DNA from: Neisseriaceae bacterium
GTDB lineage: Bacteria > Pseudomonadota > Gammaproteobacteria > Burkholderiales > Neisseriaceae
Assembly (NCBI GenBank): GCA_017458185.1
Contig: JAFTFY010000034.1
Location: forward strand, 1-53,725
Reading direction: 5' to 3'
Length of the DNA stretch: 53,725 nt
The notes under the pieces were generated by a model that worked only from the letters and a program-made list of their open reading frames with translations, did no database searches and was not told the DNA's origin. Numbering within the stretch: position 1 is the stretch's first letter; each line of letters opens with the position of its first letter. This document shows positions 16,910 to 26,126 of the stretch, in pieces. Position numbers and translations under genes: made by a program.

Positions 16910-18767
16910 ACTTCCTTTCCACCTGTGATACATCTCTCACCGCCCCAGTATCAGCCGAAGTTGCCATGGCGGCGTAGGCTTTGAGTGCGGCGGATATAGG
17001 GCGGTTGCGGTTTTCAGGCTGCCATGCGTAGCGTCCTTTGGCGTTCATTTTGTCGCGGCGTTTTTGCAATTCTTCGTCTGACACTGCCAAGTTAATGCTG
17101 CGGTTGGGAATGTCGATTTCGATGGTGTCGTTTTCGCAAACCAAGCCGATTGCTCCTTCTTCGGCGGCTTCTGGCGAGACATGACCGATGGATAAGCCTG
17201 ATGTGCCGCCTGAAAAGCGTCCGTCTGTCAGCAAGGCACAGGCTTTGCCCAAGCCTTTGGATTTTAAGTAACTTGTAGGGTAAAGCATTTCTTGCATACC
17301 AGGCCCGCCTTTCGGTCCTTCGTAGCGAATGACAACCACATCGCCTGCCACAATTTGATTGGCTAAAATGCCTTCAACTGCGGCTTCTTGGCTTTCAAAC
17401 ACTCTCGCACGCCCTTTGAATTTCAAAATGCTGTCATCAACGCCTGCGGTTTTGACGACACAACCCCTTTCGGCGATATTGCCAAACAATACGGCTAATC
17501 CGCCGTCTTGCGAATAAGCGTTTTCTTTATTGCGAATGCAGCCTGAAACGCGATCGGTATCCCATTCTTTGTAAAACTCGTTTTGCGAAAAGGCACGCGT
17601 GGTGCGAATGCCAGCGGGTGCGGCGAGATAACGATTTTTTGCCGTATTATCCGTGCTTTGCATAATATCCCATTTGGCTAATGCGTCTTTCAGGCTGCCT
17701 GAATGTACGGTTTTGGCTGTGGTATCCAAACAACCTGCACGGTCTAATTCGCCCAAAATCGCCATCACACCGCCTGCACGATGCACATCTTCCATATGAT
17801 ATTTTTGCGTAGCAGGAGCAACTTTGCATAAGCACGGAACAACACGGCTTAATCGGTCAATGTCTGCCATTTTAAAATCCACTTCGGCTTCGGTTGCGAC
17901 TGCCAACAAGTGCAAAATGGTGTTGGTTGAGCCGCCCATCGCAATATCCAAACTCATTGCATTTTCAAACGCCGCTTTGGTTGCAATGCTGCGTGGCAAA
18001 ACGCTGTCATCGTCTTGTTCGTAATAGCGGCGTGTCATATCCACAATTAAGCGAGCCGCTTGTAAAAACAATTCTTGGCGTTCTTTGTGGGTTGCCACTA
18101 ACGAGCCGTTGGCAGGCAAGGATAAGCCTAATGCTTCGGTCAAGCAGTTCATCGAATTAGCGGTGAACATGCCCGAACACGAGCCGCATGTGGGGCAAGC
18201 GGCATTTTCCATTTGATTGACAAAATCGTCCGAATTTTTGTCATTTGCCGCTTCAACCATAGCGTCAATTAAATCTAATTTGCGAATACTATTGTTTTCG
18301 ACTATTGTCATTTTGCCCGCTTCCATCGGGCCGCCTGAAACAAATACCGCTGGAATATTCAGCCGCATTGCCGCCATTAACATACCTGGTGTGATTTTAT
18401 CGCAGTTAGAAATGCACACCATCGCGTCTGCACAATGGGCATTAACCATATATTCCACGCTATCGGCAATTAAATCACGGCTGGGCAGGCTATACAACAT
18501 ACCGCCATGCCCCATGGCAATGCCGTCATCAATCGCAATGGTGTTAAACTCTTTGGCAATGCCGCCTGCGGCTTCAATCTCACGGCACACCATCTGCCCG
18601 ATTTCGTGCAAATGCACATGACCTGGGACAAACTGCGTAAAAGAATTAACCACAGCAATAATCGGCTTACCAAAGTCTTTATCCGCCACGCCTGTGGCAC
18701 GCCATAAAGCTCTTGCCCCCGCCATATTGCGACCCGAAACCGAAGTATGCGAACGATATTGCGGCAT
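16908..18767 (-). CDS. ilvD: Dihydroxy-acid dehydratase
   Basis: IlvD dehydrates dihydroxy acids in valine, leucine and isoleucine synthesis using an iron-sulfur cluster. The 619-residue length is normal. Family motifs are present: start [53 protein letters not shown] with the cluster cysteines, and [14 protein letters not shown] [21 protein letters not shown] near the end. ilvA of the same pathway lies about 5 kb away on the other strand, not in an operon with it. An uptake sequence at 17689 is translated within the gene. Confidence 0.97.
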   Translation of the reverse strand: MPQYRSHTSVSGRNMAGARALWRATGVADKDFGKPIIAVVNSFTQFVPGHVHLHEIGQMVCREIEAAGGIAKEFNTIAIDDGIAMGHGGMLYSLPSRDLIADSVEYMVNAHCADAMVCISNCDKITPGMLMAAMRLNIPAVFVSGGPMEAGKMTIVENNSIRKLDLIDAMVEAANDKNSDDFVNQMENAACPTCGSCSGMFTANSMNCLTEALGLSLPANGSLVATHKERQELFLQAARLIVDMTRRYYEQDDDSVLPRSIATKAAFENAMSLDIAMGGSTNTILHLLAVATEAEVDFKMADIDRLSRVVPCLCKVAPATQKYHMEDVHRAGGVMAILGELDRAGCLDTTAKTVHSGSLKDALAKWDIMQSTDNTAKNRYLAAPAGIRTTRAFSQNEFYKEWDTDRVSGCIRNKENAYSQDGGLAVLFGNIAERGCVVKTAGVDDSILKFKGRARVFESQEAAVEGILANQIVAGDVVVIRYEGPKGGPGMQEMLYPTSYLKSKGLGKACALLTDGRFSGGTSGLSIGHVSPEAAEEGAIGLVCENDTIEIDIPNRSINLAVSDEELQKRRDKMNAKGRYAWQPENRNRPISAALKAYAAMATSADTGAVRDVSQVERK

Positions 18768-18818
18768 TTTTTTGTGTCCTTATGTTTTAAATAAAAAGGG
18801 GATTATACGACTATTTTT

Positions 18819-18915
18819 AGGCTGCCTGAAAGCAATGAGTAATGAGCAATGATTTTGTTTTGCCTTGCGGCAAAACGGATTATTTTTAGATAACACTTCG
18901 ATTTGCTTTTATAGT
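18819..18915 (+). repeat. Compound uptake-sequence repeat, half copy R4
   Basis: An uptake sequence at 18819-18830 is followed by heptads (GCAATGAGTAATGAGCAATGA), the hairpin TTTTGCCTTGCGGCAAAAC and the motif TTTTTAGATAACACTTCGATT. Next to it (from about 18910) is TTTATAGTCAGAC, resembling a lone left end of a Correia-like element, and at 18995-19015 a GTGGGCAAGAATGCTCACCC hairpin. The whole 18768-19254 gap is repeat DNA plus the ilvD and cutA promoter regions. Confidence 0.6.
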
Positions 18916-19116
18916 CAGACAAATTCAAAGGCACGATAGGGCGAAATATTCATAAAAAACAATGAGTAATCAATGCCTTTCGGCGTTGTTTGTGGGCAAG
19001 AATGCTCACCCTATAACATTCATATTTGTTATATAGATAAAATAGGTTTTGCAAAGGGTTCAGCCTATCATCAACAACGAACGCAATACAAAATGATTTC
19101 AGGCAGCCTGAAACGG

Positions 19117-19223
19117 TATAGTCGGTTCACAGCAAAAACAGGCAAGGCAGTGAAGCCGCAGACAGTATAAATAATACGGCAAGGCGAACTAACGCTGCAT
19201 GATTTTGCTGTGAATCGACTATA
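19117..19223 (-). repeat. Correia-like element C (inverted relative to A)
   Basis: TATAGTCGGTTCACAGCAAAA at the left pairs with TTTTGCTGTGAATCGACTATA at the right. The core in the reverse direction reads AACGC…TTCGCCTTGCCGTATTATTT, then ATACTGTCTGCGGCTTCA. Nearly the same arms as copy A. It lies about 30 bases upstream of cutA. Confidence 0.8.
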
Positions 19224-19254
19224 TAATAACGCTTTTTATTGATACCAAAACACT

Positions 19255-19593
19255 ATGGCATTAGTTTTAATTTATACCACAACCGCTCGAATAGAAGACG
19301 CTGAAAAGTTAGCAGAAATGCTAATAAAACAACAACTTGCCGCATGCGTATCGTTTGGGCAGAAAGTCAAATCGCACTATGTTTGGGAAGGTGTTGCCGA
19401 ATGGGCAGAAGAATACCCCCTAACCATTAAAACAAGCGTTGAAAATCAACAACTTGTGTGCGAATTTTTGAAGCACAATCACCCCTATGAAGTGCCTGAA
19501 ATTGTGTGCCTGCCTGTGGTGTATGCGGACGAAAAATACCAACAATGGGTTGAAGAAAATGTAGTAGGGGCAACCCTGCGTGGTTGCCCATAA
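19255..19593 (+). CDS. cutA: CutA divalent-cation tolerance family protein
   Basis: This 112-residue protein matches the small trimeric CutA family: LIYTTTARIEDAEKLAEMLI, QLAACVSFGQKVKSHYVWEG, YPLTIKTS and HPYEVPEIVCLPV. CutA was linked to copper tolerance, but its true role is unclear. The length and motif order are complete. No clear Shine-Dalgarno precedes the ATG. The next gene starts 22 bases after its stop. Confidence 0.93.
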   Translation: MALVLIYTTTARIEDAEKLAEMLIKQQLAACVSFGQKVKSHYVWEGVAEWAEEYPLTIKTSVENQQLVCEFLKHNHPYEVPEIVCLPVVYADEKYQQWVEENVVGATLRGCP

Positions 19594-19615
19594 CTATTTG
19601 AATATCGGAGAAAAA

Positions 19616-20107
19616 ATGAAAAATTATTTATATGTTTTTTTAATTGCCATGTTGCCCTTAATTGAATTGCGTGGAGCGATTCCTGTGGCGTATGCGTTTA
19701 ATGCAACGGACGCAAATTTTAGTTTATTGCTTGCTTATTTTTTAATTATTATCAGCAACATATTTCCCATTCCGATTATTTATTTTTTCGCCCATAAAAT
19801 ATTGTTATGGGGTAAAAATAAACTCTTTATCGGCAAAATCTGCACAGCGTTTATTGAAAAAGGCGAAAAAGCAGGACGCAAATTGCAAGAAAAAGCAGGC
19901 AAAGGCTTGTTTTGGGCGTTGGTGCTGTTTGTCGGCATTCCGCTACCTGGCACAGGGGCATGGACAGGCACACTCGCCGCCAGTTTATTGAATATCGACT
20001 TCAAACGCACCTTGTTAGCCGTATCATTAGGCGTGGTGCTGGCAGGCTTGATTATCGGCTTATTATGCACATTAGGCTTCGGTGCGTGGTTTGGGGTGAA
20101 ACAGTGA
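19616..20107 (+). CDS. Small multidrug export-like membrane protein (Sm_multidrug_ex family)
   Basis: This 163-residue inner-membrane protein has about four to five hydrophobic segments. MLPLIELRGAIPVAYAF, near the N-terminus, and FVGIPLPGTGAWTGTLAASLL, in the second half, are the hallmark of the Sm_multidrug_ex family (related to DedA-like proteins). The substrate is unknown. ATG 19616 is preceded by GGAGAAAAA; an upstream GTG within cutA is less likely. Its last codon CAG and stop TGA are the first bases of the heptad repeat R5. Confidence 0.82.
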   Translation: MKNYLYVFLIAMLPLIELRGAIPVAYAFNATDANFSLLLAYFLIIISNIFPIPIIYFFAHKILLWGKNKLFIGKICTAFIEKGEKAGRKLQEKAGKGLFWALVLFVGIPLPGTGAWTGTLAASLLNIDFKRTLLAVSLGVVLAGLIIGLLCTLGFGAWFGVKQ

Positions 20108-20251
20108 GCAGTGAGCAGTGTGGCTTATGTCAAGCCTTTGGCTTGACAAGACCTTTCGCCTACGCTCTGGGCGACATATTTGTAAGCGATAAGTCGCTAA
20201 CAAATATTGTCGTTTTAGATAACGCTTCGACAATATTTCAGGCTGCCTGAA
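20105..20251 (+). repeat. Compound uptake-sequence repeat, half copy R5
   Basis: Begins at the stop codon with TGAGCAGTGAGCAG, then the hairpin GTCAAGCCTTTGGCTTGAC, two extra hairpin blocks (to 20190), the motif TTTTAGATAACGCTTCGACA and an uptake sequence at 20237-20251. The 543-base gap 20108-20650 contains only this and the next element. Confidence 0.65.
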
Positions 20252-20263
20252 TTTAATCCTGTG

Positions 20264-20675
20264 TGTCATTGCGAGACTTGCCGAAAGGCAAGGCGTGGCA
20301 ATCCAGTTTTGTCTGATAAGACAAAACACAACGCCAAAGGCGTTGAAACGGCAGTATTCAAGATGATGAAAGGCAACCTGAAAAATTGAATGCAATGCCG
20401 TTAAAAACGCTTATCGGCGTTTGTTAAAACCTGCGGTTTTAACTGGATTGCCACGCCGTTATTTGGGGTTGCCACGCCTGCCTGTGTCAGTCTCGCAACA
20501 GTGTGGTTGTAAGCAATAAATTGCTAACAACCACTACTGGCTCGCTTTTGACACTGTTTTTTTATTTCAGGCAGCCTGAAAGATTTTTTGCATTGTTGTT
20601 GTCATGGATAGGCTACCCGAAAGCCTTGCGGCTTTCGGAGATTGCTTCGACTACTTCGTGGTCTCGCAATGACGA
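20264..20675. repeat. CATTGCGAG inverted-repeat element cluster
   Basis: GTCATTGCGAG at about 20265 is followed by hairpins (CTTGCCGAAAGGCAAG, TTTTGTCTGATAAGACAAAA, AACGCCAAAGGCGTT) and CGTGGCAATCCAG. The latter has a reversed copy CTGGATTGCCACG near 20440-20460, and GTCTCGCAA at about 20490. A further GTCTCGCAATGAC at about 20661-20673 runs into the 3' end of the synthase-like gene. An uptake sequence lies at 20566-20580. Confidence 0.6.
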
Positions 20676-21334
20676 TTTAGGTGAAAATTAAATTCTATTT
20701 GATATTTTTCATTTATCGGCAAAACAATATTGTGTTTGTGTTGTAATAATTCAATAAGGCTGCCTGAAAAATCTATTTTATTTTTATTCTCTACCAAACG
20801 AATATCGGCTATTTTGTGTGGCTGGTTATTTTTAGATAAAAGCAAAGATTGTGCATCACAATCGCCATTCACATATTCATACGCTAAACACATTAAGGCG
20901 TTTTGTGTATAACCCTGCAATAAATCGCTCATTGCCATAGTCAATATTTGTTGCCAAGCGGTGTATTCGTCATACGGCACAACACAATTTAAGGCATTGC
21001 CTTGTAGGGCAAGTGTTTTGGCAATTTCAAATGCGGGTGCGTTGGCAATGTTATAAATAAAATCAAATGGTTTGGGTATTTCTTTATGAAACAATCTGTC
21101 CATTTGTTGATTAAATTTTTCAGGTGAAGAAAATGCCGTGCCTGTGTAAAGATGTGTTTTTTTATCTGGTAAAGATAAAGGCAATACGGCTAATAAACTT
21201 GCCATAGTTAAACGGTTAATACGGCGTGCGTCTATATTAAATTGTTGTTTGAGAATTTTTTTTAATTCTTGATTATCGGTTTTTGCCGCACAACGAAATT
21301 GTGCGGTATCCATTAAATAAAAAATATTATTCAT
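20651..21334 (-). CDS. Truncated ketoacyl-synthase-like protein (possible chain-length-factor type)
   Basis: This 227-residue protein is the third gene of an ACP-synthase set; its ATG overlaps the end of the synthase gene by 8 bases. Parts (ASLLAVLPLSLPDK, LYTGTAFSSPEKFNQQMD, AFEIAKTLALQGNALNCVVP, ALMCLAYEYVNGD) resemble the N-terminal half of a thiolase-fold synthase. I see no clear TACSSG-type nucleophile block and no His motifs. It may be a partner subunit like the short synthase-like proteins of aryl polyene clusters (inference). The last residues, RHCETTK, are encoded by a CATTGCGAG-type repeat, suggesting that the repeat replaced the original 3' end. Confidence 0.65.
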   Translation of the reverse strand: MNNIFYLMDTAQFRCAAKTDNQELKKILKQQFNIDARRINRLTMASLLAVLPLSLPDKKTHLYTGTAFSSPEKFNQQMDRLFHKEIPKPFDFIYNIANAPAFEIAKTLALQGNALNCVVPYDEYTAWQQILTMAMSDLLQGYTQNALMCLAYEYVNGDCDAQSLLLSKNNQPHKIADIRLVENKNKIDFSGSLIELLQHKHNIVLPINEKYQIEFNFHLNRHCETTK

Positions 21335-22355
21335 CTTCTTCCCCCACAACCAAAGCCGTGCAATTTCCGCCAAAACCAAAACCGCAAATTAAAAAATCAC
21401 CTTGATTTATGTTTTCAGGCAGCCTGAAAGAAAATTCATTGCATAGCGTAAATTGTTTTGAACGAAACAAATGCAATAATAAAACCATTTCTATTAAAAC
21501 AGACGCACCTAATGTATTGCCGATATGTTGTTTGAAAAACACAATCGGTGTTTTTGGAAATAAATTTTGATAAATGCTTTTTTCATGTTCATCACTGATA
21601 CTGCCTACTGCATTTGCTTTAATTAAGGCAATATCTTTTGCTTGAATGTGAGCAGAATTTAAGGCGTTTTCAATGGTGTTTTGAATGGTAGAAAAATCAA
21701 CGGCAGCAATGTTATTTTGACTATTCAGGCAGCCTGAACCTTTAATTAAAAAACCCTGTTGATTGTGTTTTTGTTCTTTCTGTAAAACAACCGCTGCAAT
21801 ACCTTCGCCCAAAATAAAACCTTCTTCTTGAAATGGTTGATATTCTTCTATTATCAAACCCATAGCATAAAAATTGCTTAATGATAAATCGTTAAAACAT
21901 TCAAAACCTAATACAAGAGCATTATCATAAAAACCACAATCTATGCTATTTTTTGCATAAATTAAAGCATTAGCAGAAGAAGTACAAGAAGTGGCAATAG
22001 TATAAATTTGCCATTTTGGGTGTTTTATTTTTAATTGTTCAGCAATCGCATTGAATTGATACAGCGATTTTTCGCCGATAGCAGGATACAATAATTCGCC
22101 TTGCGAAATATGAAAAGAAGTAGAAGATAAAAATAATGGATTGTTATCTAAAAAAGAAATATTTAATTGAGCATTGTGCAAAGCCATTAAAATATGTTGT
22201 TCAATTTTTTCACATAATAAATCAATCGTTTGTTTGTGTTCGGCAAAGGCTTTGTAAAAAGGCACTTGTTCAATTTTGCCTGCAAAATCAACAGGATATT
22301 TAACAATATAACAAGGCGAGCAGGAAACCGCACCGCCTGTAATCAACACCGTCAT
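21327..22355 (-). CDS. Ketoacyl-ACP synthase-like protein lacking both catalytic histidines
   Basis: This 342-residue KAS I/II-type protein has the nucleophile-like Cys124 in ATSCTSSANAL and glycine-rich GFGFGGNCTAL near the C-terminus. Where the family has HGTGT it has KANAVGS (Asn248), and where it has K..GHxxGA it has KQHIGNTLGAS (Asn280). Both catalytic His appear changed to Asn, so ordinary decarboxylative condensation is unlikely. It overlaps the ACP gene by 4 bases and the next gene by 8, forming one operon. It could be a chain-length-factor-like subunit or a synthase with altered chemistry. FRLPEN near 310 and SGCLN near 208 are encoded by uptake sequences (21414, 21724). Confidence 0.78.
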   Translation of the reverse strand: MTVLITGGAVSCSPCYIVKYPVDFAGKIEQVPFYKAFAEHKQTIDLLCEKIEQHILMALHNAQLNISFLDNNPLFLSSTSFHISQGELLYPAIGEKSLYQFNAIAEQLKIKHPKWQIYTIATSCTSSANALIYAKNSIDCGFYDNALVLGFECFNDLSLSNFYAMGLIIEEYQPFQEEGFILGEGIAAVVLQKEQKHNQQGFLIKGSGCLNSQNNIAAVDFSTIQNTIENALNSAHIQAKDIALIKANAVGSISDEHEKSIYQNLFPKTPIVFFKQHIGNTLGASVLIEMVLLLHLFRSKQFTLCNEFSFRLPENINQGDFLICGFGFGGNCTALVVGEEDE

Positions 22356-22624
22356 TGCCCTTGTTCCTTGCGGATAAACGCCGCCAAAGAGGCAATGTTT
22401 TGCAAGTGCCGTCTGGCTTTGGCACCGCTTGCCATTCGTACGCCAAACTTGGCTTGCAATGCCACAGCAATTTGCACTGCGTCCAAAGAATCCAAGCCTA
22501 CGCGACTTTCTTCGCCAAACAAGGGTTCATCGTTTGCAATATCGTCTGCGGATAAGTGGTCTAATCTATCACATTCTTGTAAAATCAATGATTTAAGTTG
22601 GTGTTCTAATGTGCTTTGTGTCAT
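22352..22624 (-). CDS. Acyl carrier protein
   Basis: This 90-residue acyl carrier protein has its phosphopantetheine attachment Ser in RVGLDSLDAVQIAVALQAKF. The C-terminal RHLQNIASLAAFI fits the last helix. It is more divergent than the housekeeping ACP, resembling the special ACPs of aryl polyene-type clusters. ATG 22624 is preceded by AAAGGAAAG. It is the first gene of a three-gene operon with the two synthase-like genes. An uptake sequence (22648) lies in the promoter region. Confidence 0.85.
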   Translation of the reverse strand: MTQSTLEHQLKSLILQECDRLDHLSADDIANDEPLFGEESRVGLDSLDAVQIAVALQAKFGVRMASGAKARRHLQNIASLAAFIRKEQGQ

Positions 22625-22755
22625 CAATCTTTCCTTTATGTTTGATTTTCAGGCAGCCTGAAAGGTTAAAATTATAACAATAAAATGCGTTTAGATATTG
22701 AATTTTAAGGAAACTATCATTAAAATAGCCTATTTACCGAACTTTTAGGAGCATT

Positions 22756-23349
22756 ATCATCGCACAAGCACCAGAAAAAGAGGCACGCATTAACGGTGAA
22801 ATCACCGCCAAAGAAGTGCGACTCATCAGTAAAGACGGCGAACAATTAGGCATTGTTCCCTTGAAAGTGGCTCTGCGTCAGGCAGATGAAGCCGATGTTG
22901 ATTTAGTAGAAATTGCCCCCAACGCTAAACCGCCCGTGTGCAAAATTATGGATTTTGGCAAATATCGTTACGAGCAGTCCAAAAAACGCGATGAAGCACG
23001 CAAAAAGCAAAAGCAAGTGCAAATTAAGGAAATTAAATTCCGACCTGGCACGGACGAGGGCGATTATCAAATTAAAATGCGAAACATTCGCCGCTTTTTG
23101 GCTGACGGCGACAAGGTGAAAGTAACCTTGCGTTTTCGCGGGCGTGAAATGGCACACCAAAACTTGGGTGCCAAGTTGCTGCAAAGGGTTGAAGAAGATT
23201 TAGCCGAAGAAGCACAAGTGGAACAACGCCCGAAAATGGAAGGGCGGCAAATGGTGATGATGATTGCAGCGAAAAAAACAAGCACCAAAGGCAATAAGGC
23301 AGAAAAAACCGAAAAGCCTGAAAAAGTGGAAGAAACCGCAGAAGAATAA
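22756..23349 (+). CDS. infC: Translation initiation factor IF-3 (non-AUG start)
   Basis: IF-3 binds the 30S subunit and controls start-codon choice. The protein contains [60 protein letters not shown] and [13 protein letters not shown], with a C-terminal [14 protein letters not shown]. No ATG is present at the expected start. TAGGAG at 22746-22751 is followed by ATT ATC ATC GCA CAA; I choose ATC 22756, giving M-I-A-Q, though ATT 22753 or ATC 22759 is possible. Rare AUU/AUC starts are the known autoregulatory feature of infC. The C-terminal tail is Lys/Glu-rich. A terminator follows at once, and rpmI-rplT are not downstream. Confidence 0.95.
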   Translation: MIAQAPEKEARINGEITAKEVRLISKDGEQLGIVPLKVALRQADEADVDLVEIAPNAKPPVCKIMDFGKYRYEQSKKRDEARKKQKQVQIKEIKFRPGTDEGDYQIKMRNIRRFLADGDKVKVTLRFRGREMAHQNLGAKLLQRVEEDLAEEAQVEQRPKMEGRQMVMMIAAKKTSTKGNKAEKTEKPEKVEETAEE

Positions 23350-23360
23350 ATCACCCAGCA

Positions 23361-23393
23361 AAACCGCACAGTTTAAGACTGTGCGGTTTTTTT
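23361..23393 (+). terminator. Intrinsic terminator after infC
   Basis: AAACCGCACAGT and ACTGTGCGGTTT form a perfect stem with loop TTAAG and a T-tail, 12 bases past the infC stop. Confidence 0.9.
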
Positions 23394-23564
23394 CACTTCG
23401 CCTAATGGTTTATGGAAACTTTAATCCTTTATTTGCTGGGTAAATAAAGATTTTGACTGCGTCAAAATAAGTTTTGCTTTCAGGCAGCCTGAAAGAAATA
23501 ATCCCCTTTTCAGGCAGCCTGAAAAGGTTATAATTCAACTTTTTATCTGATGAAGTAGCCCAAA

Positions 23565-25088
23565 ATGAACACCCATTCCGATTATTTACAAAAAATTCTC
23601 ACCGCCGCTGTGTATGATGTGGCAGTGGAAACGCCTTTGGATTTTGCTAAAAATTTATCTCATCGTTCCAACAATCGCATTTATTTAAAACGCGAAGATT
23701 TGCAGCCTGTGTTTTCTTTCAAACTGCGTGGGGCGTATAACAAAATGGCTCAACTGTCGGACGAAGAATTGCAGCGTGGCGTGATTACTGCGTCTGCGGG
23801 CAATCATGCACAGGGTGTGGCGTTAAGTGCTAAAAAATTAGGCTGTCAGGCGATTATTGTTATGCCCAAAACCACGCCACAAATTAAGGTTGATGCGGTG
23901 AAAAATTTAGGCGGCGAAGTGGTTTTGGCGGGCGAATCGTTTAATGACGCATACGATTATGCCATGCGTTTGGTTGATGAAAAAAATATGGTGTATATTC
24001 CGCCGTTTAATGACCCGTTTGTGATTGCGGGGCAAGGCACCATCGGCATGGAAATCACCCGTCAGCACCCACGCAAAATTGATGCGATTTTTGTGCAAAT
24101 CGGCGGCGGCGGCTTGGCTGCTGGTGTGGCGGCGTATATTAAAAATGTGCGTCCTGATATTAAAGTCATCGGCGTGCAAACCAACGATTCGGACGATATG
24201 AAGCAATCCATTGAAAAAGGCGAAATCATCACACTGCCCGAAGTGGGTTTGTTTTCGGACGGCACGGCGGTGAAAAAAGTGGGCAAAGAAACATTCGCCC
24301 TGTGTCGTGATTTATTAGACGAAATTATTACGGTGAATACGGACGCGGTGTGTTCGGCGATTAAAGATATTTTTGACGATACCCGCGTGATTACCGAACC
24401 TGCTGGGGCATTGAGTTTGGCAGGTTTGAAAGCATATATTGCAAGAGAAAACGCAAGCAATCAAACGCTGATTGCGATTGCGTCTGGGGCGAACATTAAC
24501 TTTCACCGCTTGCGGCATGTGTCCGAACGCACTGAATTATCCGAAAGAAGAGAAGCGATTTTAGCGGTTACCATTCCTGAACGACCAGGTAGTTTCTTGA
24601 AATTTATTGAAATTTTGGGCGACCGCAATATCACCGAATTTAATTATCGTTATGGCGATGACACACTTGCTCATATTTTTGTGGGCATACAGACCGCAGG
24701 CATTGACGATTTGAACCAAATCAAGCAAAAATTAGAAGACGAACGCTTGCCTGTGTTGGATTTAACCGATAACGAAACCGCCAAAGTGCATATTCGCTAT
24801 ATGGTTGGCGGTAGAACGCATAAAATCAAAAACGAACGCGTTTTGTCGGCACAATTCCCCGAACACCCAGGAGCCTTGCCACGCTTTCTGCGTGCGATGA
24901 AATCGCAGTGGAATATTACGCTATTTCATTATCGCAATCACGGTGCGGATTACGGCAGGGTTTTGGTTGGCGTTGATGTGCCAGACAGCGACAATCAAGC
25001 ATTTAGCGACTTTTTGCAACACATCGGCTACACTTTCCACGACCAAAGCGATAATGCGGCATATCAGTTGTTTTTGGCAGGGGAGTGA
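23565..25088 (+). CDS. ilvA: Threonine ammonia-lyase, biosynthetic
   Basis: IlvA makes 2-oxobutanoate from threonine for isoleucine synthesis. The 507-residue protein has the PLP lysine in PVFSFKLRGAYNKM, TASAGNHAQGVALSA and VQIGGGGLAAGVAAYIK. Two C-terminal ACT-like regulatory domains (about 325-410 and 420-500: VTIPERPGSFLKFIEILG and AQFPEHPGALPRFLRAMK) are typical of the isoleucine-inhibited form. Two uptake sequences (23479, 23509) lie just upstream of the start. Confidence 0.97.
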   Translation: MNTHSDYLQKILTAAVYDVAVETPLDFAKNLSHRSNNRIYLKREDLQPVFSFKLRGAYNKMAQLSDEELQRGVITASAGNHAQGVALSAKKLGCQAIIVMPKTTPQIKVDAVKNLGGEVVLAGESFNDAYDYAMRLVDEKNMVYIPPFNDPFVIAGQGTIGMEITRQHPRKIDAIFVQIGGGGLAAGVAAYIKNVRPDIKVIGVQTNDSDDMKQSIEKGEIITLPEVGLFSDGTAVKKVGKETFALCRDLLDEIITVNTDAVCSAIKDIFDDTRVITEPAGALSLAGLKAYIARENASNQTLIAIASGANINFHRLRHVSERTELSERREAILAVTIPERPGSFLKFIEILGDRNITEFNYRYGDDTLAHIFVGIQTAGIDDLNQIKQKLEDERLPVLDLTDNETAKVHIRYMVGGRTHKIKNERVLSAQFPEHPGALPRFLRAMKSQWNITLFHYRNHGADYGRVLVGVDVPDSDNQAFSDFLQHIGYTFHDQSDNAAYQLFLAGE

Positions 25089-25091
25089 GTT

Positions 25092-25120
25092 GTAGGGTGG
25101 GCAACTTTGTTGCCCACGCG
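25092..25120. repeat. GTAGGGTGGGC hairpin repeat
   Basis: GTAGGGTGGGCAACTTTGTTGCCCAC forms a hairpin. Similar units occur at about 18995 (GTGGGCAAGAATGCTCACCC), 33029-33052 (GTGGGCAGGAATGCCCACCC), 43413 and 53608 (GTAGGGTG only). Confidence 0.6.
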
Positions 25121-25163
25121 TTTTCGGCGTTTTCAGGCTGCCTATCCGCAAAACGCATGCAAA

Positions 25164-25204
25164 ACAAAAAACCCTTTCAGGCTGCCTGAAAGGGTTGTTT
25201 TATC
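25164..25204. terminator. Uptake-sequence terminator between ilvA and carbonic anhydrase
   Basis: AACCCTTTCAGGC-T-GCCTGAAAGGGTT is a perfect stem built around an uptake sequence (25176-25190), with an A-run to the left and T-rich DNA to the right. The flanking genes converge. Confidence 0.8.
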
Positions 25205-25213
25205 GGATAAATA

Positions 25214-25945
25214 TTACTGCGACATAATTACCGCTCTGCCGTTAGCTTTCTGCACGGGGCGATTATTTTTACCGATGATTTTGGTGAAAGTTTCCATTTG
25301 TGCTTTGGAAGCGGTTACTGGTTCTTTGCCGATAATCCACATCACCCCTTCGGTGCAAGGCGGTGTGGTGAGCGAACCTTCTAAGCGGTAATACGCATTG
25401 AAATTTTCGACTAACTTCTGCACGGCTACTTTTTTCATTGCTTTGTTTTGGTTTGCTTTTTTCGGAGCATTTTTCCAAATATCGGCAATCACAGGATTTT
25501 CTTCGCCTTCTTGAAACATCACTGCCACAACTAATAACTGCCCGTCATCGGCTTGATGCACAATGTGTCCTACCATTGGGAAATGTTCGCCGTTGAAAGT
25601 GTATTCAGACGGTGTATGAAAATGGATTTGCAGTAATTTGAACTGTTTGTTTTCAAAATTCAGCACGCCGTCATCTTTTTGAAAATTCACTTGAATGGTA
25701 TGCCCATTATTGACAATCGTATCTGCATTGCCAGGATACGAAAAGTTTAACGCTTTATGCGTTTTCACTTCAATGCTATCGGTAATATCAATCGGAGATT
25801 GAAACTTACCTGTTTTGCAAGCAGCAAAATCAGGGTGCAAATCACCCCAGTGTTCGGGAGAATGTTCCCCGTCATAACCAAAATGAGCAGCACTTGCCAC
25901 GCCCATAGACAAACTCAAAAGAGTGTTCAGCAATATTTTTTTCAT
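25214..25945 (-). CDS. Periplasmic alpha-carbonic anhydrase
   Basis: This 243-residue alpha-class carbonic anhydrase interconverts CO2 and bicarbonate. It has an N-terminal signal peptide (MKKILLNTLLSLSMGVASAA). Zinc ligands are in LLQIHFHTPSEY (the two His of HFH) and MVGHIVHQ. QSPIDI near 52 and SLTTPPCTEGVMWII in the second half are family signatures. It is probably in the periplasm, as in related Neisseria. It is transcribed towards ilvA. The upstream 460 bases hold an (AT)9 tract and a Correia-like element. Confidence 0.95.
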   Translation of the reverse strand: MKKILLNTLLSLSMGVASAAHFGYDGEHSPEHWGDLHPDFAACKTGKFQSPIDITDSIEVKTHKALNFSYPGNADTIVNNGHTIQVNFQKDDGVLNFENKQFKLLQIHFHTPSEYTFNGEHFPMVGHIVHQADDGQLLVVAVMFQEGEENPVIADIWKNAPKKANQNKAMKKVAVQKLVENFNAYYRLEGSLTTPPCTEGVMWIIGKEPVTASKAQMETFTKIIGKNNRPVQKANGRAVIMSQ

Positions 25946-26126
25946 AAATATCCCCCTGTTTTCAGGATTAAGATTGTTTGAAAATTTGTGTGTTGATGAG
26001 CATTATATTTACTCAATCATACACATTTAAATTATCAATCTTTTACCTAAAATAATCCACAAAATGCTTCTATTATTTAAATAATAGCCGGTTTTACAAT
26101 TATACATTTTTTAATGTAACTTATTG

